Shown: one piece after another, positions 29,462-38,027 of the stretch
Layout of the letters: every line of letters starts with the position of its first letter
Position numbering within the stretch: position 1 is the stretch's first letter
NCBI GenBank assembly: GCA_963738425.1
Contig: CAVTWT010000037.1
Location: 1-64,000, forward strand
Origin: CADEEN01 sp963738425
GTDB lineage: Bacteria; Pseudomonadota; Gammaproteobacteria; Burkholderiales; Burkholderiaceae_C
Reading direction: 5' to 3'
Length of the DNA stretch: 64,000 nucleotides
The notes under the pieces: model-generated
What the model was told of the DNA's origin: nothing
The model's database searches: none
What the model saw: only the letters and a program-made list of their open reading frames with translations
Position numbers and translations under genes: made by a program

Positions 29462-31234
29462 TCAGCGCAAGAGCCGCGGCTCGAGTCGCGCGCTGCCGGT
29501 GGCGCGCGCGAGTTGCATGAAGGTGGTCGGTCCGGCGCGACCATCGGCGGCCAGGCCCTGGGTGGTTTGAAAAGCAGCCACCCGCACCGCCATGACGTTG
29601 TCGTAGAGCACCGGCGCTGTTGGCGCGGCGTCGCCGCGCACGGAGGCCAGTTGTGCCGCCAGGCCATCGACCGCGGGGCCGCGCGCACCGAGCTTCAGGA
29701 TACCGTTGTAGCTGTCGGGTGCGCGCCAGTAGGTGGCAAAGTCGCCGGCCCAGAGGTCGGCCAGCGACACCAAGGTCACATCGACGGTGTCGCGGCCGAT
29801 GCGCAGTGTGGCCGCACGTGGGCTCAGGCCGAGCAACAGCGCATAGGCCGGCCGGCCGCTGCCGTCGCGCAGCGTGATGAATCCGGGCCGGTCGAGTTGG
29901 CGCACCAGTGGCAGGCTGGCCACCGCGGTGCGAAAGCATTGCCATTGCGCACGCTGCGCCACGGCGCACGGCTCGGAGACCGTGTCGGGCAAGGCGATGC
30001 CCCACTGCGGCGCCAGTTCGCGCCAGGCTTCCGTCTCGCTGCGCCAGGCGCCGCGGGCGACGATTTCGGCAGCGGTCAGGAACAGCGGTGCGGTGGTGCT
30101 GACGGCTGCAGCGGCGCCGCCGTCACTGGCCAGCGGTGCAACGGCGCTCGCCGAAGCGGCGGCCGGTGTCGGTGCGACGGCGGATGCTGCCGCCGCGATC
30201 CTGGCGTTGCTGGCTGCGGGTGCCGCGGCGCTTGCTGACGTCGACGCAGGCGCCGAGGCAGCCGACGCATTTCTGTCCGGCGCCGGGTCGCTGCGTGGCC
30301 ACCACAGCGCCGCCAGGCCAGCCAGCATCAGCCCGCCGGCTACGCCGCCCAAACCGAGCGCCCAAGGGCTGGCGTGCCGCAATGCATCAATGCGTTCGGC
30401 GCGCCGCTCGGCGCCGAAGACTTCGATCGCGGCTTTTTCGACGATGCGCTTGTCGACCCGCGGCACGCTTTCGGCATACGCCCCGAGCAGCGCGCGATCG
30501 GCCAGCAGGTTGATGCGCCGCGGCACACCGCGCGCGGCGTGGTGAATCTCCTGCATCGCGCGCTGCGAGAACGGCATGGCCGATGTCAGGCCCGCGATCG
30601 CCAGGCGATGCCGCAGGTACTGCGCGGTTTCGTCTTCCGACAGCGCGTCGAGGTGGAAGCGCGCGATCACGCGCTGCGCCACCTGCTCGAGTTCGGGCCG
30701 GCGCAGCATCTGCCGCAGCTCGGGCTGGCCGATGAGCACGATCTGCAGCAGCTTGCGCTCGTTGGTTTCGAGGTTGGTCAGCAGGCGCAGCTGCTCGAGG
30801 ACATCGGAGGACAGGTTCTGCGCCTCGTCGATGATGAGCACGTTGTTCAAGCCGACCGAGTGCGTTTCGATCAGGAACTTGTTGAACGGATCGAGGTAGT
30901 CCTTGGCCGTGAACACCTTGCCCGGCTCGTGCGTGTCCACCGGCACGTGGAACTCCTCGCACACCGTCTTCAGCAGCTCGAGCGCGGTCAGCTTCGGGTT
31001 GAAGATGTAGGCGACGTTGCAGCGCTTGGGGATCTGCTCCAGCAGGCAGCGGCAAACGGTGGTCTTGCCGGCGCCGATCTCGCCGGTCAGCAGCACGAAG
31101 CCGCCACCGCCGCCCTTGACGCCGTACAGCAGGTGCGCCAGGGCCTCGCGGTGGCGCTCGCTCATGAAGAGGTAGCGCGGGTCCGGGGCGATCGAGAACG
31201 GCTCGTGCTTGAGGCCGAAGTACTGGACGTACAT
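29462..31234 (-). CDS. ExeA/GspA-like AAA ATPase with peptidoglycan-binding domain
   Basis: The 590-residue protein has an AAA domain (P-loop TGEIGAGKTTVCR, Walker B VLIIDEAQNLSSD), a transmembrane helix near residue 295-315, an Ala/Ser-rich spacer, and a C-terminal peptidoglycan-binding fold (LKLGARGPAVDGLAAQL ... LAADGRAGPTTFMQLARA). This is the ExeA layout; ExeA/ExeB remodel the cell wall for secretin insertion. ATG 31234 begins MYVQYFGLKHEPFSI, the usual start. No other type II secretion genes are in the window. Confidence 0.88.
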   Translation of the reverse strand: MYVQYFGLKHEPFSIAPDPRYLFMSERHREALAHLLYGVKGGGGGFVLLTGEIGAGKTTVCRCLLEQIPKRCNVAYIFNPKLTALELLKTVCEEFHVPVDTHEPGKVFTAKDYLDPFNKFLIETHSVGLNNVLIIDEAQNLSSDVLEQLRLLTNLETNERKLLQIVLIGQPELRQMLRRPELEQVAQRVIARFHLDALSEDETAQYLRHRLAIAGLTSAMPFSQRAMQEIHHAARGVPRRINLLADRALLGAYAESVPRVDKRIVEKAAIEVFGAERRAERIDALRHASPWALGLGGVAGGLMLAGLAALWWPRSDPAPDRNASAASAPASTSASAAAPAASNARIAAAASAVAPTPAAASASAVAPLASDGGAAAAVSTTAPLFLTAAEIVARGAWRSETEAWRELAPQWGIALPDTVSEPCAVAQRAQWQCFRTAVASLPLVRQLDRPGFITLRDGSGRPAYALLLGLSPRAATLRIGRDTVDVTLVSLADLWAGDFATYWRAPDSYNGILKLGARGPAVDGLAAQLASVRGDAAPTAPVLYDNVMAVRVAAFQTTQGLAADGRAGPTTFMQLARATGSARLEPRLLR

Positions 31235-31309
31235 GTCAGTGGCGCCGGGCCGCCCCAAGCCACTGACGCGCCCCCTCGGGGGGCAGCGAACGACGTGAGC
31301 GTGGGGGTT
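31235..31309 (-). repeat. Dispersed hairpin element, copy 7
   Basis: The hairpin arms are GTCAGTGG (31235-31242) and CCACTGAC (31260-31267) around GCCGGGCCGCCCCAAG, followed by CCCCCTCGGGGGG. The arm sequence differs from copies 5/6 but still pairs. It lies directly upstream of the ExeA-like ATG. Confidence 0.7.
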
Positions 31310-31316
31310 GCATTTC

Positions 31317-31387
31317 AGTGCTGAGGGGCCGCCCCAAAGCGCCGACGCGTCCCCTCGGGAAGCCGCGAGCAAGGCGAGTTGGCGGGC
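31317..31387 (-). repeat. Dispersed hairpin element, copy 8, tandem with copy 7
   Basis: A second, partly decayed copy (GGGGCCGCCCCAAAGC core, then CCCCTCGGG and GCGAGCAAGGCGAG) follows copy 7 in the same orientation. Arm pairing is weak. The two copies fill the divergent ExeA-like/response-regulator gap. Confidence 0.5.
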
Positions 31388-31441
31388 TGTCTCATATCCA
31401 TGAGGATAGCGTGGAGCTGCATTTGCCTTGCAAAATACGCG

Positions 31442-32128
31442 ATGCTGCCTCGCAACCTCGCCCTCATCGACGACGACGCCGAATACTCGGAGTACCTGGC
31501 CCAGCACCTGCGCGGCCGCGGCATCGACGTCAGCGTCTACGACGACAGTGATGCCTTGCTCGCCGACGCCGAAGCGCATCGCTACGATTTCTATCTGGTC
31601 GATCTGATGCTTCCCGGCGTCGATGGTGTCGAGCTGATCAAGGTCATCCGCCGCCGCAGCGATGCCGGCCTGCTGGTGGTTTCCGGCCGCCTCGGCCCGG
31701 AGGTGTTCGCCAGCGTGATGACGGCCGGCGCCGACATGTACCTGGCCAAGCCGGTGCAGTTCGATCAGGTCTCGCTGGCCATCCAGGCCGTGCAGCGCCG
31801 TGCCGCCAAGGACGCGACATCGAGTCGCTCGTGGAAGCTCGACCGTCAGGCGCGCGAGTTGATCGTGCCCGACGGTGCCCGCGTGGCCCTCTCCGACGCC
31901 GACATCACGGTGCTCGAGTGCCTGCTCGAAGCGGCCGGCGAGACGGTGACACGGGAGACGCTGTCCCAGCGCCTCGGCCGCGCCCAGGACGACGAAGGCG
32001 ACAACGGCCTGAACGCGATCATCTACCGCCTGCGCCGCCGCATCGAGCGCGCCACGCCGATGCTGGTGCCGCTGCAATCGCGCTCGCGCGTCGGCTACCT
32101 CTTCCGCGCGCCCTTGGTCGTGGCCTGA
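31442..32128 (+). CDS. OmpR-family DNA-binding response regulator
   Basis: The 228-residue protein has a receiver domain with the acidic pocket IDDD near residues 9-12, the phosphoacceptor Asp54 in YLVDLMLPG and the Lys of YLAKPVQ, and a C-terminal winged helix (ALSDADITVLECLLEAAGE ... SRVGYLFRAP). It converges with, and overlaps by 34 bases, the sensor kinase gene on the other strand. The kinase is the likely partner by proximity. Confidence 0.88.
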   Translation: MLPRNLALIDDDAEYSEYLAQHLRGRGIDVSVYDDSDALLADAEAHRYDFYLVDLMLPGVDGVELIKVIRRRSDAGLLVVSGRLGPEVFASVMTAGADMYLAKPVQFDQVSLAIQAVQRRAAKDATSSRSWKLDRQARELIVPDGARVALSDADITVLECLLEAAGETVTRETLSQRLGRAQDDEGDNGLNAIIYRLRRRIERATPMLVPLQSRSRVGYLFRAPLVVA

Positions 32129-35034
32129 ACAGGTCGTTTGACCGCGTCGCTGGTGGCGGCGCTCGGCTCCTTGGGCCGAACTGATCGCCGCTTGGGCGCT
32201 GCACGGCGCTCGGCAGCCGGTGCAGGCAGCGCGCCGCCGCCCTGCGCGATCCACAGCCGCATGGTGGTTCCGGCTTCGCCGGTGCTGACGAGTTCTGCAC
32301 GGCCGCCCTGCAGCTCGAGCACACGGCGCACGATGTACAGGCCCAGGCCGTGGCTGGCGCGCCCGCTGGGGTGGCGGCCACGCGTGCCGCGCTCGAACAG
32401 GCGCGGCAGCAATTCGGGCTCGATCCCCGGCCCCTGGTCGATGACATCGAGCACCAGCGCCAGCGGCTGGTCGGAGTCCGCCACGCGCAGCGTCACCGGT
32501 GAGCCCGGCGGCGAGTAGCGCAGTGCATTGGCCAGCAGGTTGCGCAGCGCCAGGCGCAGCAGGCCCATGTCCATCGACGCGGTGCGCGTGTCGGCCACGC
32601 GTTCGATGTGCACACGTTCGCGCTCGGCCAGCGGCATGTCGCCCACGGCCACCGCCAACAGCGTGTCGACGTCGACATCGCTGTCCTGCCGCTTGGGGTG
32701 TTCGCTGCTGCCGAGCAGCGCCGCCACCGCCAGCGTGTTGTCGACTCCGGACATCACGGCTTGCATCACGCTCTGGGCACGCTGCAGGCGCTCGGCGGCG
32801 TCGCTGCGCGAGCGCGGCTTGGCCAGCGCCGCAGCCGCGCTTTGCAACGCCGCCGAGGCGTTGTTCAGCGGCTGGCGAACCTCATGGGCGAGCACGTTGA
32901 GCATTTCGCTGCGCTCGGCCAGCAGCGCATCGAGCTCGGCGGCATAGCGCTCGACATCGGCGCGCTGCACCTGCTCGCGCTGCAATTCGGCGGTGCGCGC
33001 CAGCAGCTCGGTGACATCGTCGGTCACGACCAGCGCGCGCAGCGACCGGCCGCCTTCGTCGTACTGCACGATCGCCGAGGCCACGATGTCGAGCAGGCTG
33101 CCATCGCTGCGCCTGACCTGAAGCACGCCGCTGGTGTGGTGGCCGCTGGCCCAGAGCTGCTGCAACTCTTGCTGGCGCAGGCTGCGCGACTCGTCGGAGA
33201 AGAACTCCAGCGCGTGCCGGCCGATCACCTCCTCGCGCAGGTAGCCCATCGTCTCGAGCCAGCGGTCCGACACCGACAGCAACAGGCCGTCGATATCGAT
33301 CGAGTGCATCATCGCCGGCGTCTGCTCGTACAACTGCAGCAACAGGCGGTTGTTGTCGCGCAGCGCCCGCTCGGCGTCGTGGCGCCAGGTGATGTCCTGG
33401 AAGGTGCCGAAGGCACGCACAGCACGGCCGTTGTCGAACGTGACCTCGCCGATCGCGCGCACCCAGATGTGCCGGCCCTGCGCGGTGACCATCGGCACTT
33501 CGATGTCGTAAGGCGTGCCCACCAGGGTCGCCAGCTCGAAGGCGTGCATGAGCGTGTCGCGGGCTTGTTGCGGGTAGAAGCTGATGGCTTCTTCGATGGT
33601 CGGCTTGTGACCGGGTTCGAGATCGTGGATGCGGCAGGTCTGGTCCGACCAGGTCAACGTGTTGTCCAGCAGATTGACTTCCCAGCCGCCGATCCCGGCG
33701 ACGCGGCCGGTGCGGTCGAGGAAGGCCTCGCTGTCGCGCAGGCGCGCTTCGCTGGCACGGGCCTCGGTGACGTCTTCGACGGTGCCGACGTAGCCGGTGA
33801 TCGTGCCGTTCTCCCCCAACACGGCCCGCGCCAGCGAACGCACCTGTCGCACGGTGGTGTCGTGTCGCTGCACGCGAAACTCCATCGCGAACTCGCGGTT
33901 GGCCTCGGCGCTGCGCTGCCACTCACTGGATACGGCGTCCCGGTCGTCCGGATGCAAGGCGCTGCTCCAACCCTCGCCCAGGCTGTGTTCGAGCGACAGA
34001 CCAAAGATCGCCTGCCAGCGCGCATTGGTATAGGTGCAGTGGCCGTGCGCGTCGGTGTGAAAGACGCCCAGCGGCGAGGCGTCGGAAAGCGTGCGGAACT
34101 TGCGCTCGCTGTCGGCCAGGGCGCGTTGCGCCGTGTCCATCGCGCGCGCGTCCCACAAGTCCTGCGCCAATGCCACATAGCCCTCGACGGCGCCGTTCTC
34201 ATTGCGCAACGGCACCAGCTGCACCTGCTCGTCGCGCATCCCGTTCGGGAACGGCACTCTGGCCTCGAACCGCTGCACCTGCCCCGCCAGCGCGGCCGCA
34301 TGGCGTTCCAGGTGCTCGTTGAATGCCGTCTCGCCGATGACGGCCGACAGGTGCAAGCCGAGCAACGAGGCGGCGCTGCGGCCAGTGCGCTGCTGCATCG
34401 GCGCGTTGGCATAGGCGTTGCGCAGTTCGCGGTCCCACACCGAGACTGACATCGGCAGGCGGTCGAGGATGGCGCCGAGCGCGCGCACGTGGCCCGTCAG
34501 CTCCGACTCTACGGCACTCAGCGCGCCGAGTGCCTGGCCATGCGCGCGCTCGCGCAGCAACAGCGCCTGCACCACGGCCTGCGCCAACTCGCTGATCTGC
34601 AGGCACTGCGTTGGCGTCAACTGCCGCGGCACGCGGTCGATCACGCACAACGTTCCCAGGCGCTCGCCGCCGGGCAGCGTCAGCGGCGCACCGGCATAGA
34701 AACGGATGCCGGGCTCGCCGGTCACCATCGGGTTGTCGGCAAAGCGCGGGTCGGCGCGTGCGTCGGCCACGGTCATCAGCTCGCGCTCGAGGATGGTGTG
34801 CGCGCAGAAGGCCAGATCGCGTGGCGTCTGCTGCACTTCAGGCAGGCCGAGGTTGGCCTTGAACCACTGGCGCTGGTCGTCGACCAGGCTGACCAATGCG
34901 ATCGGCGTGCCGGCGATCTGTGCGGCCAAGCGTGCCAAGCCGTCGAACAGCGGCTCAGGCGCCGAGTCGAGCACGTTGAGCGCCCGCAGGCGCGCCAGCC
35001 GCTGCACCTCATCGGGCGGCAAATGCGCCTTCAC
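32095..35034 (-). CDS. Multi-PAS hybrid-type sensor histidine kinase (GAF-PAS-HisKA-HATPase)
   Basis: The 979-residue protein starts at GTG 35034, overlapping the ureG stop as GTGA. An N-terminal GAF domain (about 15-165) is followed by several PAS/PAC units (about 185-690; repeated LFGLSLEHSLGEGW/W-x-DQTCRIHD-type segments). HisKA carries His717 in LAHEVRQPLNNAS, and the HATPase has a VIDQGPGIEPELL G-box and SHGLGLYIVRR. No transmembrane helix is evident, so it senses a cytoplasmic signal. The C-terminus is basic. Co-expression with ureG is possible. Confidence 0.87.
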   Translation of the reverse strand: MKAHLPPDEVQRLARLRALNVLDSAPEPLFDGLARLAAQIAGTPIALVSLVDDQRQWFKANLGLPEVQQTPRDLAFCAHTILERELMTVADARADPRFADNPMVTGEPGIRFYAGAPLTLPGGERLGTLCVIDRVPRQLTPTQCLQISELAQAVVQALLLRERAHGQALGALSAVESELTGHVRALGAILDRLPMSVSVWDRELRNAYANAPMQQRTGRSAASLLGLHLSAVIGETAFNEHLERHAAALAGQVQRFEARVPFPNGMRDEQVQLVPLRNENGAVEGYVALAQDLWDARAMDTAQRALADSERKFRTLSDASPLGVFHTDAHGHCTYTNARWQAIFGLSLEHSLGEGWSSALHPDDRDAVSSEWQRSAEANREFAMEFRVQRHDTTVRQVRSLARAVLGENGTITGYVGTVEDVTEARASEARLRDSEAFLDRTGRVAGIGGWEVNLLDNTLTWSDQTCRIHDLEPGHKPTIEEAISFYPQQARDTLMHAFELATLVGTPYDIEVPMVTAQGRHIWVRAIGEVTFDNGRAVRAFGTFQDITWRHDAERALRDNNRLLLQLYEQTPAMMHSIDIDGLLLSVSDRWLETMGYLREEVIGRHALEFFSDESRSLRQQELQQLWASGHHTSGVLQVRRSDGSLLDIVASAIVQYDEGGRSLRALVVTDDVTELLARTAELQREQVQRADVERYAAELDALLAERSEMLNVLAHEVRQPLNNASAALQSAAAALAKPRSRSDAAERLQRAQSVMQAVMSGVDNTLAVAALLGSSEHPKRQDSDVDVDTLLAVAVGDMPLAERERVHIERVADTRTASMDMGLLRLALRNLLANALRYSPPGSPVTLRVADSDQPLALVLDVIDQGPGIEPELLPRLFERGTRGRHPSGRASHGLGLYIVRRVLELQGGRAELVSTGEAGTTMRLWIAQGGGALPAPAAERRAAPKRRSVRPKEPSAATSDAVKRPVQATTKGARKR

Positions 35035-35684
35035 GTCGTCAGCAATCCCCGTTGCTCGATGAAACGCACGACCTTGTCCAGGCCCGAACCCAGATGCAGG
35101 TTCGTCATCACATAGGGCCGCCGGTCGGCATGGGCCGGCCGCATGCGCTGCGTGTCGGCTTCCATCACGGCCAGGTCGGCGCCGACATACGGCGCCAAGT
35201 CGGTCTTGTTGATGACGAGCAGGTCGCTCTTGGTGATGCCGGGGCCGCCCTTGCGCGGGATCTTCTCGCCGCCGGCGACGTCGATGACGTAGATTGTCAG
35301 GTCGCTCAACTCCGGGCTGAAGGTGGCGGCCAGGTTGTCGCCACCGGACTCGATGAAGACGATGTCGGCATCGGGAAACTTTTCCAGCATGCGGTCCACC
35401 GCTTCGAGGTTGATCGACGCGTCCTCGCGGATCGCCGTGTGCGGGCAACCGCCGGTCTCCACGCCCATGATGCGTTCGGGCGCCAGCGCACCGGCCACGG
35501 TGAGCAGGCGCTGGTCTTCCTTGGTGTAGATGTCGTTGGTGACGACGACCAGGTCCCAGCGCTCGCGCATCGCCTTACAGAGCTTTTCGACGAGCGTCGT
35601 CTTGCCGGAGCCGACCGGCCCGCCGACGCCGACGCGCAACGGAGGCAGCTTCTTCGTTCGGCCAGCGATGGAGTGCAATGTCAT
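35031..35684 (-). CDS. ureG: Urease accessory GTPase UreG
   Basis: UreG delivers nickel to apo-urease using GTP. The 217-residue SIMIBI GTPase shows the P-loop GGPVGSGKTTLVEKLC, the conserved TNDIYTKEDQ, the metal-binding Cys-Pro-His in ETGGCPHTAIREDAS, and FIESGGDNLAATFSPEL. It is coupled to ureF by a four-base overlap and to the histidine kinase by GTGA. Confidence 0.97.
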   Translation of the reverse strand: MTLHSIAGRTKKLPPLRVGVGGPVGSGKTTLVEKLCKAMRERWDLVVVTNDIYTKEDQRLLTVAGALAPERIMGVETGGCPHTAIREDASINLEAVDRMLEKFPDADIVFIESGGDNLAATFSPELSDLTIYVIDVAGGEKIPRKGGPGITKSDLLVINKTDLAPYVGADLAVMEADTQRMRPAHADRRPYVMTNLHLGSGLDKVVRFIEQRGLLTT

Positions 35685-36362
35685 GAACGGAACAGCCTCG
35701 AGTATTGGGTTTCGTGTTGCGACGAACGGATGGCCAGCAGCGGTGCGAAGGCCTGGCGCTGCCCGTCGCCGAGTGTGAGCGCGGTTTGTGCCAGTGGCGC
35801 CAATTCTTGCGCCAAGTGCGCCAGGATGCGCTGGCCGGCGCTCTGACCCAGCGGCACCGACTTCAACGCCGCCTGCACCTGGTTCTCGGCCCAGGAAAAA
35901 CCGTAGGCCAGCAGCGACTCGTGCGCGGCCGCGCCGGTTTGCTCTGCAGCGAGCGCGAAGGCCATCGGCCAGGTGGGCGATGGCGACAGCGCGGCGAGGA
36001 TGGCCACACGCTCGTCATCGGGCGTTTGCTGGCGCAGCCACTCGAGCATCGAGCGGCCCATCTGTTCGGTCTGCGCGCGCAGTTCGCGCGACTCGCGGGT
36101 GACTCAGCATCCAGGTGTTGAGCTCGGTGATGCGGGGCGCGTCGTGCTGAGACCAGGCAGCGTGGGCCGCGGCCACGAGCGGCAGGTCAGCGCGCGCCAG
36201 GCTCAGGTGCAGTTGATCGCGCAGCCACAACAGCGCGCTCGGCTCGTCGTGAACGAGGGTCGCTTCGACCGCCGCTTCGAGCACGTCCGAATAACTGAAG
36301 CCGCCCACTGGCAGCGCGGGTGATGCCAGCCGCATCAGGCCGAGCAGGGCAGCCGCTTGCAT
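35681..36362 (-). CDS. ureF: Urease accessory protein UreF, frameshifted
   Basis: UreF acts with UreD and UreG in urease activation. The N-terminal half (LMRLASPALPVGGFSYSD) and C-terminal half (RSMLEWLRQQTPDD ... YSRLFRS) are in different frames. Deleting the A at 36102 joins LNTWMLS to TRESRELRAQTEQMGR and restores 226 residues. ATG 36362 overlaps the ureE stop as ATGA. Confidence 0.9.
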
Positions 36363-36868
36363 CAGTGCGGGTGGTGATCGTGATCGTCGTGGGCGTGACC
36401 GTGGTGAGCGTGCGCGGCCGCGTACGCCCCGCCTTCCGGCTCGAACGGTGCCTGCACTTCGCGCACGATCAGGTGCATCGATCGCAGCATGTCGGCGAGC
36501 ACCGGGTCCGGTTCGAGCTGCAGGTGATCGGGCTTGACCTCGAGTTGCACATGCCGGTTGCCCAGGTGGTATGCCGCACGCGGCAGATCGGCTGGGCCGC
36601 CATGCTCGCCGCAGGCCGTGACGCGCAGCACCGCTTGCGGCGCCGCGATGACCCGAATCAGCGCGCCGTCCTCGGCGACGAGCACATCGCCACCACGCAC
36701 AACGCTGCCGCGCGGCAGGAACACGCCGAGCGCGCGGCCGGTGGAATCTGTGGTGTCGAAGCGGCTCTTCTGCCGCACGTCCCAGTCGAGCTCGACGCTG
36801 GCGGCGCGCTTGAGCAGGACTGCGGCCAGGCCGCGTCCACCAGGGATGAGTTTGTTCACGCTGAGCAT
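36362..36868 (-). CDS. ureE: Urease accessory protein UreE (nickel chaperone)
   Basis: The 168-residue protein has the UreE peptide-binding N-domain, the C-terminal metal-binding domain, and a histidine-rich tail (AAHAHHGHAHDDHDHHPH) that binds nickel. It is the first gene of the ureEFG block. Upstream of it is the divergent toxin-antitoxin pair rather than ureC. Confidence 0.93.
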   Translation of the reverse strand: MLSVNKLIPGGRGLAAVLLKRAASVELDWDVRQKSRFDTTDSTGRALGVFLPRGSVVRGGDVLVAEDGALIRVIAAPQAVLRVTACGEHGGPADLPRAAYHLGNRHVQLEVKPDHLQLEPDPVLADMLRSMHLIVREVQAPFEPEGGAYAAAHAHHGHAHDDHDHHPH

Positions 36869-36905
36869 GGCGTCCTGACTTGCAGTGGCGTGGAGCGGCA
36901 GTTAG

Positions 36906-36921
36906 TATAACGAACGTTATA
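36906..36921. promoter_or_regulatory. Palindromic operator/promoter of the toxin-antitoxin operon
   Basis: TATAACGAACGTTATA has 7-base arms TATAACG/CGTTATA around AA. It lies 14 bases upstream of the antitoxin ATG and overlaps the only AT-rich, promoter-like sequence in the gap. Autoregulation by the AbrB-type antitoxin is the likely use. GGAGG follows as the Shine-Dalgarno sequence. Confidence 0.65.
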
Positions 36922-36934
36922 ACGGAGGCGCGCC

Positions 36935-37159
36935 ATGACCGCATTGAAACTCACGCAGATCGGCAACTCGGTCGGCGTCATCCTGCCCAAGGAAGTGCTG
37001 GCGCGCCTGAAGCTGGAAAAGGGCGACACGGTGTTCGTCACCGATGCGGCCAATGGGGTGATGTTGACGCCTTATGACCCGGCGCTCGATGCGCAGCTCG
37101 ATGCCGGACGTGAGTTCATGCGCGAGTACCGCGACACGTTTCATCAGCTCGCGAAATGA
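36935..37159 (+). CDS. AbrB/MazE-type antitoxin
   Basis: The 74-residue protein has the swapped-hairpin AbrB fold signature LKLTQIGNSVGVILPKEVLA followed by LKLEKGDTVFV. Its C-terminus (REFMREYRDTFHQLAK) probably binds the toxin. It overlaps the next gene as ATGA. A Phd-type antitoxin is the classical Doc partner; AbrB-type partners also occur in this class. Confidence 0.88.
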   Translation: MTALKLTQIGNSVGVILPKEVLARLKLEKGDTVFVTDAANGVMLTPYDPALDAQLDAGREFMREYRDTFHQLAK

Positions 37160-37545
37160 ACGTTGCCTGGCGCTGGGTTGACCGGCGCGCCCTGGTGCTG
37201 CTCCACGACGAAAGCCTGGCCGAGCATGGCGGCGCCAGCGGCCTGCGCGACGAGGGGCTGCTGGAGTCGGCGCTGGCCCGGCCCCTCAACCTGGCTGCCT
37301 ACGGTTCACCCGACGTTCACGCATTGGCCGCCGCCTATGGCGTCGGACTGGCCAAGAACCACCCCTTCGTCGATGGCAACAAGCGCGCCGCATTCCTTGC
37401 CGTCGGCATGTTTCTCGTTCTCAATGGATGGCGGCTGACAGCGCCGCAGGCGGATGCAACGCTGACCATGCTCGCCGTTGCCGCGGGCCAGATGGACGAG
37501 GTGGCGTTTGCCCACTGGCTGCGCCAGCACAGCCGCGCGCGCTGA
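37156..37545 (+). CDS. Doc-type toxin (Fic/Doc family)
   Basis: The 129-residue protein matches death-on-curing toxins: an N-terminal helix WVDRRALVLLHDESLAEHGG, RDEGLLESALARP, and the Fic-fold active site HPFVDGNKRAAF with His69. Doc phosphorylates EF-Tu and stops translation. It is translationally coupled to the antitoxin. The pair separates ureEFG from ureABC. Confidence 0.9.
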   Translation: MNVAWRWVDRRALVLLHDESLAEHGGASGLRDEGLLESALARPLNLAAYGSPDVHALAAAYGVGLAKNHPFVDGNKRAAFLAVGMFLVLNGWRLTAPQADATLTMLAVAAGQMDEVAFAHWLRQHSRAR

Positions 37546-37654
37546 TGCGTCACCGCGGCGTTTCACGCCGCCAGCCGTCGATTCGTCGCAAACCGGCCCT
37601 GCGGCAGCTCGGCTGCGCCCAATATCGCGCCACTGACTTCAAGGAGTGCCTGCG

Positions 37655-37993
37655 ATGAATCCGATCCGTGACCTCGGCCGTGCCGTGACGATGCCCTTCA
37701 AGGCCCTTTTCGTTGTCGGCTTGTGCGCTCTCATCAACGCCATGACCTCACCCGGCCACTGGTGGTTCCAGTGGGTGGCGCTCGGTATGGGCATTGCCAC
37801 CGTCGTCGCCCTGGCCAAGGGCCTGCGCACGGCGCTCGTGCTGGCCGTGGTCGCCGTGGCCGGCTGGTGGCTTTACCGCCGCTATGGCGCCGCAGCCCGC
37901 GACAGCTTTGCACAGTGGGCTGCCGGCGCGCAGCCGCGCGCGGCCGATGTCTTGCGCCGCGTCATGTCATTGCCGCCGCAGCCGCTGCACTGA
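37655..37993 (+). CDS. Small membrane protein, unknown
   Basis: The 112-residue protein has about three hydrophobic stretches (residues 11-30, 38-52, 57-72) and a basic C-terminal tail. AAGGAG lies upstream of ATG 37655. I do not recognise a family. The downstream persulfide dioxygenase starts 34 bases later and may be co-transcribed. Confidence 0.65.
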   Translation: MNPIRDLGRAVTMPFKALFVVGLCALINAMTSPGHWWFQWVALGMGIATVVALAKGLRTALVLAVVAVAGWWLYRRYGAAARDSFAQWAAGAQPRAADVLRRVMSLPPQPLH

Positions 37994-38027
37994 AGCGCGC
38001 GCCCGCGCAATACTCGGCCTTCGGGCC

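Noticed and set aside
29462..32254. A 930-residue reading of the ExeA-like protein starting at 32254
   Set aside because: The extra 340 residues are antisense to the response regulator and cross two repeat copies; family proteins start at MYVQYFGL (31234).
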